A stretch of DNA of 64,000 nucleotides from Calothrix sp. PCC 6303 (GCF_000317435.1 NC_019751.1:6324001-6388000), one strand, 5' to 3'; shown: positions 44,911-54,667, counted from the first letter of the stretch. The notes: a model not told the origin generated them from the letters alone. Program-made: numbers and translations.

Positions 44911-45383
44911 ATATATGAACTCTTAATGAGTGATGAATAGAGAATACTGGAAGGAAAATTCTTTACCTGTAAAACTTTCAATCAAATCCAAATAGTTGTT
45001 TTATTTACAAGCTTTCAATTTGTAATTTCGACTCATAATTTTAATTTATATTTAAACATTTTTAAATTCCTATAAAAATTATACTACATCACATCTCCGA
45101 TTATTTGCTTCTAGATTTTGTTTTTTTTACTAAACAGTGAGAGTTTTTTTAATCGATGGGAATAATATATATACAGTCCTCAGGAGTTAGCTTCAGAGGC
45201 TAAGTACTGGTTCTATGCTACAAAATATTACATGGGCAATGATTTAAAATAACAATTTTGGCACGGCTAATATTGGTTTAAGATCGTATTTATGTACTAT
45301 CACGCAGGCTAAATTTAGCTGAATCTGAACATAAGTAATAAAACCAGTAGAATTACTAGGCATTTCATCAGTTACAGGGAGCA
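44911..45383. other. AT-rich intergenic region
   Basis: It contains a short hairpin TTAGC-TTCAGAG-GCTAA (45187-45203), then about 180 bases that may hold the promoter of the TPR gene. No convincing gene on either strand. Confidence 0.4.
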
Positions 45384-46349
45384 TTGGATGTGAAACATAA
45401 ACGGGATGATAATATAGAAAGTAATAGTTTCTTAAAATCAACGAGTACCTACTTAAAAGTTAAAATACCTATCTCAAATAATTATTATTTTGCAGATAAT
45501 TTTTCAAACAATAATAAACATGCATTATTGGCAAGAAGTTTACTAAAAAAAGGAATAGAACAGCAAGAAGTCAGTCAGTTAATATTAGCAGTGATGAACT
45601 TACAAGAATCACTAACTTTGTTTCATGCTGATGGTGATTTACAAGGACAAGCTTTGGCGCTATGTTATCTAGCATTAGTAGCTAATAATTCAGATGATTA
45701 TAAAAGTGTAATTTCTTATTCTCAACAATGTTTGTCTTTAGTGGAAATGACTTCAGATTTGAGACTGAAATTACAAATCCTCATAAATCTTGCTGATTCA
45801 TATCATTATTTAGGTGATTTAGATCAGGCAATTATTTTTTTCAAACAAAGCTTAAAAATTGTTAAACAACAACAAAATAAATTTAATCAAATAGCAATTT
45901 TAAATAATCTTGGACTATTGTATAAAGCTTCTGGAAAGTTGAGACGAGCAATTGTCTTAAAAAGGGAGAGTTTAGCAATTGTTAGAGAAATTAAAGATCA
46001 CTGTTTAGAAGTAAAAATTCTCAAAAATCTGGCAGATACTTGGTACGATTTTGGTGACTACCAAAAAGCGATCACACATTACGAAGAGTGGATGAAAATC
46101 TCAGATACATTAAACCACCCTCATCATGTCGTTGAGGTGATTATTCACTTAGGTCAAGCTAATCATAGTTTAGGAAATCATGGGAAAGCAATTAAGTATT
46201 ATGAGAAGTGCTTAGAATTGGCACGGATGTTGAATGATTCTCGGATAGAAGAGCAAATTATTTTAAGCTTAAAGGCTGCTTTTACTGCTTTAGGTGATCA
46301 TAGACAAGCAATGATGTATGAAGAAATGATGGGGGAAATTGCTTTCTAA
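45384..46349 (+). CDS. Tetratricopeptide repeat protein
   Basis: Up to 321 residues from a TTG start; a GTG two codons later is an alternative, so the N-terminus is uncertain. Six or seven TPR units of the longer (about 40-residue) kind are visible, for example ALALCYLALVANNSDDYKSVISYSQQCLSL, ILNNLGLLYKASGKLRRAIVLKRESLAIV and EVIIHLGQANHSLGNHGKAIKYYEKCLELA. There is no signal peptide or effector domain. TPR arrays of this type bind partner proteins. Neighbours give no clue; the partner is unknown. Confidence 0.85.
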   Translation: MDVKHKRDDNIESNSFLKSTSTYLKVKIPISNNYYFADNFSNNNKHALLARSLLKKGIEQQEVSQLILAVMNLQESLTLFHADGDLQGQALALCYLALVANNSDDYKSVISYSQQCLSLVEMTSDLRLKLQILINLADSYHYLGDLDQAIIFFKQSLKIVKQQQNKFNQIAILNNLGLLYKASGKLRRAIVLKRESLAIVREIKDHCLEVKILKNLADTWYDFGDYQKAITHYEEWMKISDTLNHPHHVVEVIIHLGQANHSLGNHGKAIKYYEKCLELARMLNDSRIEEQIILSLKAAFTALGDHRQAMMYEEMMGEIAF

Positions 46350-46367
46350 AGTTATCAGTGAATGATC

Positions 46368-47201
46368 CTAATGGAGATTTTGCTGTTTCAGGCAAGAGAT
46401 GACTTCAGAAGTTTCAATTTGGGGAAATTCTAAATAGAAGTCACTAACACTGAGAAAAACTTTAGGGGTTCCTAAGACTATGATTCGACATTGGGGTAGG
46501 GAATGATTAGCACGAAGCTTGTCCGATGTGGCTTGTTCAAGGTTAGTTGTAAGTCCTTCCCATTGCTGCTGTAACCATTGTACTGTCTCAATGGGGGCAA
46601 CTGGAGTACATATCCAAATCTGAGATGGAGATAGTTCTCTCAATGCATTCACTGCAACCGCTATTGTCATCCCGGTGGCAATTCCATCATCAACTAGGAT
46701 TAAAATTGCCCCTTTTGGCTGTACTGGGGGACAAAAAGGCAGTAACTCATTTGCTAGTTCTTGAGTTTGTGCGATCGCTAGTAAGCGTTGGGCTTCATTT
46801 TCCGTAGTTGCTGACTCTAAATTTAGTTTATTACTGCAAGCTTCCTGTTTTGAGTTTACAGTATTTTTGTCACCTCCACGCCACCACCAGCGTAAATTGT
46901 GCCGAGAATGTAGCTGCTTCGACTCCATCCACAACACATGTCCCGTTGATGTCACAGCACCGATAGCTAACTCCGGGTTTTTCGGGTGTCCGATCTTTTT
47001 AGCGATCGCCACAGTCAACGGACAACCAAGTAAACTAGCAATAGGTACCGCTACTTCTAACCCTCCCCGTGGTAAAGCATAAACAATTATCGGTGGTTGA
47101 GATTCACAACGAATAAATTCTTGAGTCAGGATTGCTTGAATCTTTTCAGCTAGTTTTTCACCAGCTTCCCTTCGATTTGCAAAAAATGGAGCATAATTCA
47201 T
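46368..47201 (-). CDS. Phosphoribosyltransferase family protein
   Basis: A 277-residue protein. N-terminal NRREAGEKLAEKIQAIL and VYALPRGGLEVAVPIASLLGCPLTVAIAKKIGHP-type sequence match the PRTase-domain group. The PRPP loop is ILVDDGIATGMTIAVAVNAL, with the two acidic residues and GxATGxT typical of the fold. A Trp-rich hood loop (HNLRWWWRGGDKN) is inserted. Related proteins are often called predicted phosphoribosyltransferases and act on unknown substrates. A GGGGGAGT ribosome binding site precedes the ATG at 47201. Confidence 0.85.
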   Translation of the reverse strand: MNYAPFFANRREAGEKLAEKIQAILTQEFIRCESQPPIIVYALPRGGLEVAVPIASLLGCPLTVAIAKKIGHPKNPELAIGAVTSTGHVLWMESKQLHSRHNLRWWWRGGDKNTVNSKQEACSNKLNLESATTENEAQRLLAIAQTQELANELLPFCPPVQPKGAILILVDDGIATGMTIAVAVNALRELSPSQIWICTPVAPIETVQWLQQQWEGLTTNLEQATSDKLRANHSLPQCRIIVLGTPKVFLSVSDFYLEFPQIETSEVISCLKQQNLH

Positions 47202-47399
47202 AACTCCCCCTCAACATTAGGTTAGAGGTTATTACTTCGATCATGACCGATTTTGAGCTAATTAAACTGATAAAATCAATAAGTTAATAAATATCATCAT
47301 TAACCAACTCCCTAGAGACGTTGCGGTGGAACGTCTTTCTTGATATCCATATATTCTGTAAATTCAAATACCAGATGCTTCCATCAACCATTCCATATC

Positions 47400-48092
47400 A
47401 TGAACAATAGCGATCAACTTAGCCTCTTTACTACCGAAGAATCCAACATTAAATCGGATTCAAAATCACTTATTCCCACCGATGTCAAAATTCCAATTCC
47501 CCCTAAAACCTATACAGACATTAGCGAAATCGCAACACATTGTAACCAATGTTATCGTTGTGGATTGGGTGCAACCCGCACAAAAGCAGTAGTTGGACGC
47601 GGTAATCCCAAAGCCACAATTATGATTATTGGTGAAGCACCCGGTCAAAATGAAGACGAAACCGGATTACCATTTGTAGGACGTGCAGGAAAACTGTTAG
47701 AAAAAATCTTAGAATCAGTGCGACTTGATAGCGAAAAAGATGTATATATCGGCAATATTATCAAATGTCGTCCACCAAATAATCGAGTTCCCAGTTCCAA
47801 GGAAATCGCTGCATGTAAACCTTATATTTTTGAACAAATTCGCCTCGTCGATCCTAAAATCATCTTGTTGACAGGTGCAACCGCCGTCAAAGGTCTAATT
47901 GGCGACCAAGGAGCCATGAGTACTATTCGCGGTAAGTGGATAGAATGGGAAGGACGCTTATGTATGCCAATCTTCCACCCGTCTTATTTATTACGTAATC
48001 CTAGTCGTGAAGTTGATAAACCAAAATGGTTGATGTGGCAGGATATTCAAGTAGTGCGCGCCAAATTTGATGAAATTCAAAGTCAAGGATAG
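47400..48092 (+). CDS. Uracil-DNA glycosylase, family 4 (iron-sulfur type)
   Basis: About 230 residues from the ATG at 47400. The N-terminal cluster cysteines are in CNQCYRCGLGATRTKAV. Motif A IIGEAPGQNEDETGLPFVGRAGKLL is diagnostic. NIIKCRPPNNRVPSSKEIAACKPYIFEQI carries two more cysteines, and motif B is FHPSYLLRNP. It removes uracil from DNA in base excision repair. The ATG at 47340 would add a non-homologous 20 residues. The upstream gene is divergent. Confidence 0.93.
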   Translation: MNNSDQLSLFTTEESNIKSDSKSLIPTDVKIPIPPKTYTDISEIATHCNQCYRCGLGATRTKAVVGRGNPKATIMIIGEAPGQNEDETGLPFVGRAGKLLEKILESVRLDSEKDVYIGNIIKCRPPNNRVPSSKEIAACKPYIFEQIRLVDPKIILLTGATAVKGLIGDQGAMSTIRGKWIEWEGRLCMPIFHPSYLLRNPSREVDKPKWLMWQDIQVVRAKFDEIQSQG

Positions 48093-48410
48093 CAACCGTA
48101 GGGTGCGTTAGACGTGTTAGCATACATCATTTTAACGACAATCTAAATACGTCGTAACGCACCATTATGTCTCAAATAATCAAATCCTTGAGTAGCAGTA
48201 ACACACGGGTACATCCCAGTTTTTATTTCGCGGCTAAAGAATAACTTTGTCATTGCGTAGTTTACGAACCGAAGTTTGGAGGAACGACGTTGCTTGCATC
48301 CCGCAGGGTAATATCGCATCTCTGGATAATTATGTGTTGCAAACATTCTTTTAATTGGTATTAGCATTTAATGTTTGTAGCGTGGTTTGAAATATTCTTA
48401 CTGACTTACA
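48093..48410. repeat. Intergenic inverted repeat and REP-like DNA
   Basis: GGTGCGTTA (48112-48120) and TAACGCACC (48155-48163) form a stem around a 34-base loop. This motif is related to the core of MITE-like family 3. The rest contains REP-like CGTAACG/GAACGACGTTG fragments and the promoter region of the next gene. Confidence 0.5.
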
Positions 48411-49145
48411 ATGAGTAACCCATTATTAATAATTTCAATTAGCTTCAACTCTATATTTTTATTAACCGCAATTATTTTAATTATTCAAAAAGGAGGCTTG
48501 AGGTATTTATCCAATAGGCTATTTAATATCATCAATCATCAAAAAAACGCTATTGATTCCAATAATCCCCCCTACTACATTCATAAACAGAGTCAATACA
48601 AAATCTTACCTTGTAAACCTACTGACATTATATTTCTAGGTGATAGTATCACTGATGAAGGTGAATGGGCAGAATTATTTGAAAATCCTCACATCAAGAA
48701 TCGAGGTATCTCTGGTGACACAACTGAACGGATTTTAAGACGTTTAGATTCAATATTGGCAGGACAACCAAAACAAATTTTTTTAATGGTAGGTATCAAT
48801 GATTTAATCATGGCGAATAAATCCGTTGCAGCTACCGTGATAGATTATCGCCAGATTCTGGAGAGATTTCATAATTACATACCGGACACCAAAGTTTATA
48901 TTCAAAGTGTTTTACCAGTAAATAATCATGTATATCTTTACTGGCAGCAAAACCAACTTATAACTGATTTAAATATGCAGTTAAAGGACTTAGCTAAAGA
49001 TTTTTCCTATAATTATATTGATATTTTTAGTCACCTTGTGGATTCACAGCAACAATTAGATGTAAAATATACCTCTGATGGGTTGCACCTAAACGGTGAC
49101 GCATACCAAGTTTGGCAGAATGTGATCAACTTGCAATTTATATAA
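48411..49145 (+). CDS. Membrane-anchored GDSL/SGNH-family hydrolase
   Basis: A 244-residue protein. An N-terminal hydrophobic segment (LLIISISFNSIFLLTAIILII) anchors or exports it. The SGNH blocks are IIFLGDSITDEG (catalytic Ser), KNRGISGDTTERI (Gly), LMVGINDLIM (Asn) and SDGLHLNGDAYQVW (Asp and His). Such enzymes cleave ester bonds of acetylated glycans, lipids or peptidoglycan. The substrate is unknown; the likely location is periplasm or membrane. Confidence 0.88.
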   Translation: MSNPLLIISISFNSIFLLTAIILIIQKGGLRYLSNRLFNIINHQKNAIDSNNPPYYIHKQSQYKILPCKPTDIIFLGDSITDEGEWAELFENPHIKNRGISGDTTERILRRLDSILAGQPKQIFLMVGINDLIMANKSVAATVIDYRQILERFHNYIPDTKVYIQSVLPVNNHVYLYWQQNQLITDLNMQLKDLAKDFSYNYIDIFSHLVDSQQQLDVKYTSDGLHLNGDAYQVWQNVINLQFI

Positions 49146-49240
49146 ACTTTTTAAATTAATCAAAAGTTTTATCCAAATCCGACTTTATTTTGTAATACTT
49201 AATTTCTATTGCTCTTTGATTTTTGATAAAACACTGCTTT

Positions 49241-49615
49241 ATGTCCGATTTACCAGCTTTGAATACTGAAACTATTTGGGCAATCATTAACGATCAGGTT
49301 GATGATCATACCGTTAATCAGCTAGTTTGGCATTATCTAGGCTATCGAACTACTGCAACCAGTGAATGGGATCTAACTCAGGTAGTACCAGAATGGCGCG
49401 ATGAATATCCAGAACCACCCAATTTTTTAGAAAGTCGTCCCGCAACGATGAAGTTAACTCGTTCTATACCTCAACAAAATAAACAGTTGCTCAAAGAAAA
49501 ACTGGGATTTAAAGGTTATAAAATTGGTGAATTTGGACCAAGACAAACTCGTAGGGCAACCGCTGCAAATTGGTTATTAAATTACATGCAACTCAGTGGT
49601 AATTTGCCTGATTAA
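49241..49615 (+). CDS. DUF1823 family protein
   Basis: About 124 residues from the ATG at 49241 (MSDLPALNTETIWAIIND); a start six codons upstream is less likely. The sequence DQVDDHTVNQLVWHYLGYR, EWDLTQVVPEWRDEYPEPPNFLESRPATMKLTRSIPQQNKQLLKEKLGFKGYKIGEFGPRQTRRATAANWLL matches a family conserved in cyanobacteria and plants. It is soluble with no catalytic motif I can name. Confidence 0.8.
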   Translation: MSDLPALNTETIWAIINDQVDDHTVNQLVWHYLGYRTTATSEWDLTQVVPEWRDEYPEPPNFLESRPATMKLTRSIPQQNKQLLKEKLGFKGYKIGEFGPRQTRRATAANWLLNYMQLSGNLPD

Positions 49616-49822
49616 TATTTGTCTGGTGCCACTAATTTCATGGATGAAAATGTTCTGATATAGTCCATACACTTGGGAGACGTAAAATTTTACTTCTCCC
49701 TCTACATTTAACTCAGTTTGGTGGGTTTAATTCCCCGGCTTCTATCAACCAGCAAGTGTTATGGCGGGGTCTGAATCCCTTTTACAAAACATACTGATTA
49801 CCGATTACTCATTACTGATTTT

Positions 49823-51313
49823 TTAATACCTTTCCACCCCTTTAATTTCTTCAAACTTTTTCCCATCCACGTTCATGTTCCTAGCAGCTTCTCCACAGGT
49901 ACGGGGTGTAGGGAAAATCTTGGTGGGGTTTGCCAAACCTTTAGGATTGAAAACTTCTCGCACCCATAGCATAGTTTCTAAATCGGCTTCACTAAACATA
50001 TCCGCCATATAACAGCGTTTTTCGGCACCAATACCATGTTCACCAGAAATACTACCACCAACCCGTACACACAACTTGAGAATTTCCCCACCCACTTCTT
50101 CAACTTTTTCTAGTTCCCCAGGGATGGAGTTGTTGTATAGAATCAGCGGATGTAAATTACCATCACCTGCATGGAAAACATTGGCAATTTTGTAGCCAGA
50201 TTCTTGACTTAATTTTTCTATTTCTTTAAGAACATAAGGTAATTGGGTTCTAGGTATTACACCATCTTGAACATAGTAATCTGGACTCATGTGTCCAGCT
50301 GCGGCAAAAGCCGCTTTTCTACCTTTCCACAATTTTAAACGGGTTTCGACATCACTCGCTGATGTCACAGCACGCGCACCATTTTGCTGACAAATTTCAA
50401 TTACTCGCTTCTTGTTTGCGGCAACTTCTACTTCCAACCCATCGATTTCTACTAGCAAAATTGCTGTGGCATCACGGGGATAACAATTGGTTTTCACCAC
50501 ATCTTCCACTGCGTTGATGCTGAGGTTATCCATCATTTCCATTCCTCCAGGAATAATCCCCGCACTGATGATGTCGGAAACTGTTGCCCCTGCGGCTTCA
50601 ACGCTGGTAAAGTCTGCTAACAATACACAAATAGATTCAGCGCTTTTGATAATTCGCAAAGTAATTTCTGTGGCAATTCCCAAAGTACCTTCTGAACCGA
50701 CAAAAATCCCTGTTAAATCGTAACCTGGCATTTCAGGGATTTCTCCACCTAAATCAATGATGTCTCCTTCTGCTGTGACGACTTTTAAACCCAAAACGTG
50801 GTTTGTGGTGACACCATATTTTAAGCAATGTACTCCACCCGAATTTTCGGCTACGTTGCCGCCAATAGAACAAATAATTTGGCTGGAAGGATCGGGAGCG
50901 TAGTAAAATCCGGCACCACTAACTGTTTGTGTGACCCAACTATTAATTACTCCCGGCTGCACTAATACACGTTGATTGTCGTAATCTATGTCTAGTATTT
51001 GCCGCATCATTGAAGTGACTATAAGCACACAATCATCTACGGGTAAAGCACCGCCTGATAAACCAGTACCCGAACCCCGCGCAATAAAAGGAACATCATA
51101 CTTGTTACAAATTTTTACCGCTGCTGCAACTTGTTCGGTGGTGCGAGGAAGTACAGCTAAACAGGGACGGTGGCGATAACTGCTTAAACCATCGCATTCG
51201 TAGGTAATTAGTTCTTCTCGGCGCTGGATAACGTTTTTAGTCCCAAGTGCGGCTTCCATCTCTTTGATGATGGGTTTCCAGTTGCGCTGTTGTGGTTTTT
51301 CTAGGGTAAGCAT
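49823..51313 (-). CDS. glcD: Glycolate dehydrogenase subunit GlcD (FAD-linked)
   Basis: A 496-residue FAD-dependent oxidase of the VAO/GlcD family: ARGSGTGLSGGALPV and GGNVAENSGGVHCLKYGVT bind FAD, GSEGTLGIATEITLRI closes the PCMH domain, and VFHAGDGNLHPLI and GGSISGEHGIGAEKR form the substrate and metal site. In cyanobacteria it oxidises glycolate to glyoxylate in photorespiration, without the plant-type oxidase. The start is preceded by a pyrimidine tract. GlcE/GlcF-type partners are not encoded nearby. Confidence 0.92.
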   Translation of the reverse strand: MLTLEKPQQRNWKPIIKEMEAALGTKNVIQRREELITYECDGLSSYRHRPCLAVLPRTTEQVAAAVKICNKYDVPFIARGSGTGLSGGALPVDDCVLIVTSMMRQILDIDYDNQRVLVQPGVINSWVTQTVSGAGFYYAPDPSSQIICSIGGNVAENSGGVHCLKYGVTTNHVLGLKVVTAEGDIIDLGGEIPEMPGYDLTGIFVGSEGTLGIATEITLRIIKSAESICVLLADFTSVEAAGATVSDIISAGIIPGGMEMMDNLSINAVEDVVKTNCYPRDATAILLVEIDGLEVEVAANKKRVIEICQQNGARAVTSASDVETRLKLWKGRKAAFAAAGHMSPDYYVQDGVIPRTQLPYVLKEIEKLSQESGYKIANVFHAGDGNLHPLILYNNSIPGELEKVEEVGGEILKLCVRVGGSISGEHGIGAEKRCYMADMFSEADLETMLWVREVFNPKGLANPTKIFPTPRTCGEAARNMNVDGKKFEEIKGVERY

Positions 51314-51357
51314 GGGTTGGGGAGGCAGGAGTTGGGGGAGTGAGGGAGTGGGAGAAA
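51314..51357 (-). repeat. Pyrimidine-rich tract before glcD
   Basis: On the coding strand a C/T-rich tract with CTCCCACTCCCTCACTCCC runs to the glcD ATG. That 19-mer is identical to one before the DUF1822 gene at 13049, in the same orientation to the start. Confidence 0.75.
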
Positions 51358-51454
51358 GACTTATTGTCAGTCTTATTTGATATTGATTATTTTGTTATTG
51401 TGTTTCAAAATGACTATTGGCTAATAGCTAGCAGCTAACCACTCCTTCTATTAT

Positions 51455-52663
51455 CTATGCTTGGCGACAAATTCCAAACACTGAAGTGTAAGCGTGTAAA
51501 AATGTGCTTCCTCCCACTGGTCCAATTTCCCCACCGCAGAAAAATCCACTGAGGGGGATATTTTGGAAATATTCTTGGAAAAGACTGGAGTCGAAGTTGG
51601 GTTTCCCGTAAAGTCCGGTACCACGTCCAATACAAGAGAACATCAATGCAGCGACTGCACCTTGCTGGGGATTGTGTTCATTTTGATAGCGTTGTAGGAG
51701 TAATTCGAGGTCTTCTGCGGAGGTCTGGGCATCCCGGACGTGGAATTGAAGTCTTTGTCCAGGACGAATGCGATCGCCGATTGCGATCGCGCCTGCTGTA
51801 GGATCAACTCCTAGGATGCTACGAATTAAAAAGTCGCCTGGTTGTAGTTCCTGTTTAAATTCATCCATCGCTACACCCACAAATAACCAGTTTTGTGCTA
51901 GGGTCTTCTCAGTTTCGCTCAAACTTGCCACTAAATCACGTAAAACACCCAAAGGAATTTGCTGATCTAGCTCAAAAATCACATTGCGATCGCTTTTGGT
52001 AACTTGAAGCGGTTTCCCAATCGGACGACATCCTTGTGCAACAATTGTCTCTAAAATAATATTGCCACTTAAAGCTACTCCCAACACGCCATCACGATAT
52101 AGGCGATCGTTACAAAATAAGGCAATCTTGCTATCAAAGCCGCTCCCACTAGCTTGTCCACCAAGTGTTACAGATTTGGGATAGGCAAAGTCAAGACCTT
52201 GTAACAAATTGTTGGCACCTGATGAGAATGAAGCGGAAAACAGCAGAAAGTGTGGTGTTGGAGATGCTGGAACTCCAATTAAATCAATCCAAGCATCGGG
52301 AGAACTATCTAAATCTGGTAATTCATCATCGGTGAGGTGAAATGTCTCTAAATAAACCCCCGGTAAATGTGCCAAAGTTAAACTGAGGGCTGGTGTGGAT
52401 TCTAATTCCTCGGCTTTGCCGAAATTATTTGTACCTATAATTCCACCACCACTACAACCAATTAATACTGGAACCGACAATTTTTCGGCGAGTAATGGCA
52501 GCAAGCGTGAATACTCACTGGCAAATGCAGACGAAATAAACACCAGCCCTAAATCTGCACTCTTTTTAAGGGAAGAAGTAGCAGACTCCACAACCTCGTT
52601 GACGGCTGCTTCTAGAGATGGACGGGTTGATATGGCATGAGCCCACTGCATTTGGTCTGTCAT
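51455..52663 (-). CDS. FIST-domain signal transduction protein
   Basis: A 402-residue protein covering FIST N and C domains. The N part has VLIGCSGGGIIGTNNF, FLLFSASFSSGANNLLQGLDFAYP and VTLGGQASGSGFDSK. The C part has EDLELLLQRYQ, ALMFSCIGRGTGLYGKPN and GFFCGGEIGPVGGSTFLHAYTSVFGI. FIST domains are predicted to bind small ligands such as amino acids and usually occur in sensor proteins; this one is stand-alone and cytoplasmic. The neighbouring gene upstream on the same strand is absent, so it is likely monocistronic. Confidence 0.9.
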   Translation of the reverse strand: MTDQMQWAHAISTRPSLEAAVNEVVESATSSLKKSADLGLVFISSAFASEYSRLLPLLAEKLSVPVLIGCSGGGIIGTNNFGKAEELESTPALSLTLAHLPGVYLETFHLTDDELPDLDSSPDAWIDLIGVPASPTPHFLLFSASFSSGANNLLQGLDFAYPKSVTLGGQASGSGFDSKIALFCNDRLYRDGVLGVALSGNIILETIVAQGCRPIGKPLQVTKSDRNVIFELDQQIPLGVLRDLVASLSETEKTLAQNWLFVGVAMDEFKQELQPGDFLIRSILGVDPTAGAIAIGDRIRPGQRLQFHVRDAQTSAEDLELLLQRYQNEHNPQQGAVAALMFSCIGRGTGLYGKPNFDSSLFQEYFQNIPLSGFFCGGEIGPVGGSTFLHAYTSVFGICRQA

Positions 52664-53225
52664 CAGTTATACACTCGTGATTTGAGGAAAATAGTAGTAG
52701 TCCTGGTAGTTTGCAATTTTTTTTTAGTTAGTATCTATGGGACTCATATTTGATTTATGAAACACACTTAGGGTGTGTTATCACGAAGTGTAACGCACCG
52801 TCTTCCGGATTTTGGTGCGTTAGCCTAAAGCCATAACACACCCTACACATACTTAAATTTTTTGGATAATCAAATCCGATTCCTATAATATATCTACGAA
52901 ATCAGAGGAAGTCTCCACGAAGAAAGGCTAGTTATCTCTAACATCCTACTTCGCTATTTCCCCAACAGATTAAGGAGATAACTTACGCTAATATTTGATA
53001 TTAAAATATTATATAGTTTTGTTCTAGTTTATTGAGCGCCGGACTCAATTATAAAGAAATCACAACAAACAGGCTTTTTGGCACGAATCTACTACATATA
53101 ATTAAGCATAGAGAAATAATACCTACGAACCCAAAAATATTCGGTAGAATGATAAGCATGTAGAGTAAAACGCCATTATCTTTTGACTCTCTGCCAGTAT
53201 TCACAAAAAAGATAGAAATACAGCA
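52664..53225. other. Intergenic region between FIST gene and cp12
   Basis: It holds MITE-like family 3 (52736-52887) and about 300 bases of AT-rich DNA that should carry the cp12 promoter. A minus-strand 73-codon frame at 53049-53270 overlaps the start of cp12 and is unlikely to be real. Confidence 0.45.
52736..52887. mobile_element. MITE-like family 3, complete copy (152 bp)
   Basis: The imperfect inverted ends are TATGGGACTCATATTTGATT at the left and, read from the other strand at the right, TATAGGAATCGGATTTGATT. The interior carries GGTGTGTTA...TAACGCACC and GGTGCGTTAGC...TAACACACC stems. Copy 10281-10391 is a shortened relative. There is no coding capacity. Confidence 0.65.
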
Positions 53226-53450
53226 ATGACTAACAACATTCAAGACCAGATTCAGGAAGAAGTACAACAAGCCCGTACTGTCTGCGACGTTAGTGGAACC
53301 AATTCTGCCGAATGCGCCGCAGCTTGGGATGCAGTCGAAGAACTACAAGCTGAAGCTTCTCATCAACGTCAAGCAAAACAAAAAAATTCCCTAGAACGCT
53401 ATTGTGACGATAACCCAGAAGCGGATGAGTGCAAAATTTACGAAGACTAA
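53226..53450 (+). CDS. cp12: CP12, Calvin-cycle regulatory protein
   Basis: A 74-residue acidic protein. The N-terminal cysteine pair lies in ARTVCDVSGTNSAECAAAWDAVEELQAEA, which contains the invariant AWDxVEEL core. The C-terminal pair lies in RYCDDNPEADECKIYED. Under oxidising (dark) conditions the disulfides form and CP12 bridges GAPDH and phosphoribulokinase into an inactive complex; thioredoxin reverses this. All four cysteines and the C-terminal tail are intact, so it should be fully functional. A terminator follows. Confidence 0.97.
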   Translation: MTNNIQDQIQEEVQQARTVCDVSGTNSAECAAAWDAVEELQAEASHQRQAKQKNSLERYCDDNPEADECKIYED

Positions 53451-53595
53451 AGAATTAACTTCAAAGTTCGCTTTTTCCAGCTTACTCCGCTGGTGAGGTA
53501 CTGGGATGTCATTCCTGCTGTGCTAAACCCTAAGCAATGACGATAAAAACTAAATTAGTCTTAGATCCCAGACCAGACATGTAACATGTATATTT

Positions 53596-53626
53596 AGCCC
53601 CGGACTTCTAGTCTGAGGGCTTTTTG
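53596..53626 (+). terminator. Rho-independent terminator after cp12
   Basis: AGCCC...GGGCT with an inner GGACT-TCT-AGTCT stem, directly followed by TTTTT (53621-53625). This is a strong stem with a T-run, about 145 bases past the cp12 stop. Confidence 0.8.
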
Positions 53627-53701
53627 CTAAATAATCTCATATCATGATGTGTAATCCATCACTTGAGATTGTTATTTCACCATTATCTAATCTGAAAAAA
53701 T

Positions 53702-54295
53702 ATGGAAAATGAAGTTTGGTTTCGCCCATTAGTCTGGATAGACTATCGATTGGCAGTATTATTTACGGTGCTTTTGCCACTGGCTTTATTTATTTGGTCT
53801 TTTGTCAAGCAAGTTGAAGTGGTACAACGCTTGTTAAGTATTTACTGGCGAGTTGCCAGTTTACTCGCCATCACTAACTATTTAATGATTGCCCAATATC
53901 CAGTTAGTTTTATTACTAGTTTGATGGGGTTAATTTTGATCCCAATTTCATTGTGGTTTTGGGTGGATTTGAATGACGAAATTGAATATCAGCCAGATAG
54001 CCGACTGAAACTAGCTTTCACATCATGGCGTTGGGCAGCGACATTCTATTGTATTGTGAATGCGATCGCGTCTTTGCCTTTCTTAGGTTGTGCTTTTTCT
54101 GAAACTTCCCTCAAATCTTCCTACTGTGGAGTTTGGTTTGAACCACCATTACTGTTCAAAAGTTATTTACACAACAATACCAAACCAGCTTTTCTCGGCG
54201 GATTGGCAATTATCGGTTTAATTATTTACGTCCTTTGCCTTTGTTACTTCGTCATTGTGAAACTTGGTAAACAAGGACGTTCCGCGATTCAGTAA
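53702..54295 (+). CDS. DUF3177 family membrane protein
   Basis: A 197-residue protein with five hydrophobic spans: YRLAVLFTVLLPLALFIWSF, VASLLAITNYLMIAQYP, FITSLMGLILIPISLWFWV, WAATFYCIVNAIASLPFLG and LGGLAIIGLIIYVLCLCYFVI. The first residues (MENEVWFRPLVWIDYRLAVLF) are characteristic of the cyanobacterial DUF3177 family. Two cysteines (GCAFS, SYCGVW) lie in a non-membrane loop. Function is unknown. Confidence 0.85.
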   Translation: MENEVWFRPLVWIDYRLAVLFTVLLPLALFIWSFVKQVEVVQRLLSIYWRVASLLAITNYLMIAQYPVSFITSLMGLILIPISLWFWVDLNDEIEYQPDSRLKLAFTSWRWAATFYCIVNAIASLPFLGCAFSETSLKSSYCGVWFEPPLLFKSYLHNNTKPAFLGGLAIIGLIIYVLCLCYFVIVKLGKQGRSAIQ

Positions 54296-54367
54296 TCAGG
54301 AAACAGGTAAAATTAAGGCAGATTTGAAACTTGACGTATAAGTGTAATTACTAAGTACTTCAGAACT

Positions 54368-54667
54368 ATGGGCGATTCAATTTGCAAGCGACTGGAACAA
54401 TACACAATTAAAAAACAGCAGGAAGTCTTAATAGTCAATGTAGAAATTGAGGGTGAGGAAGATCAAATCGCCATATTCAAGGGTTTTTCTAGTTCTTTGA
54501 TGCGTCCAACTAATTTTGATCCAGATGTCCCCATATTTTCAGATGATGCTGTAATTATCAGTATTGATCGGGTTGCAAGCCCCTATAACCCAGATGCAGT
54601 AAAGTATTTACAACAGGGCTTGTCTTGGGAGAGTATGCGATCGCTATTGTCAGAAATGGGCTTGTAA
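54368..54667 (+). CDS. Small conserved soluble protein of unknown function
   Basis: A 99-residue protein: ICKRLEQYTIKKQQEVLIVNVEIEGEEDQIAIFKGFSSSLMRPTNFDPDVPIFSDDAVIISIDRVASPYNPDAVKYLQQGLSWESMRSLL. The mix of strands, a central IFKGFSS turn and a C-terminal helix looks like a family found in cyanobacteria and plastid-bearing eukaryotes (DUF7734-like, from memory). No catalytic motif. It is 72 bases behind the DUF3177 gene and may share its transcript. Confidence 0.7.
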   Translation: MGDSICKRLEQYTIKKQQEVLIVNVEIEGEEDQIAIFKGFSSSLMRPTNFDPDVPIFSDDAVIISIDRVASPYNPDAVKYLQQGLSWESMRSLLSEMGL

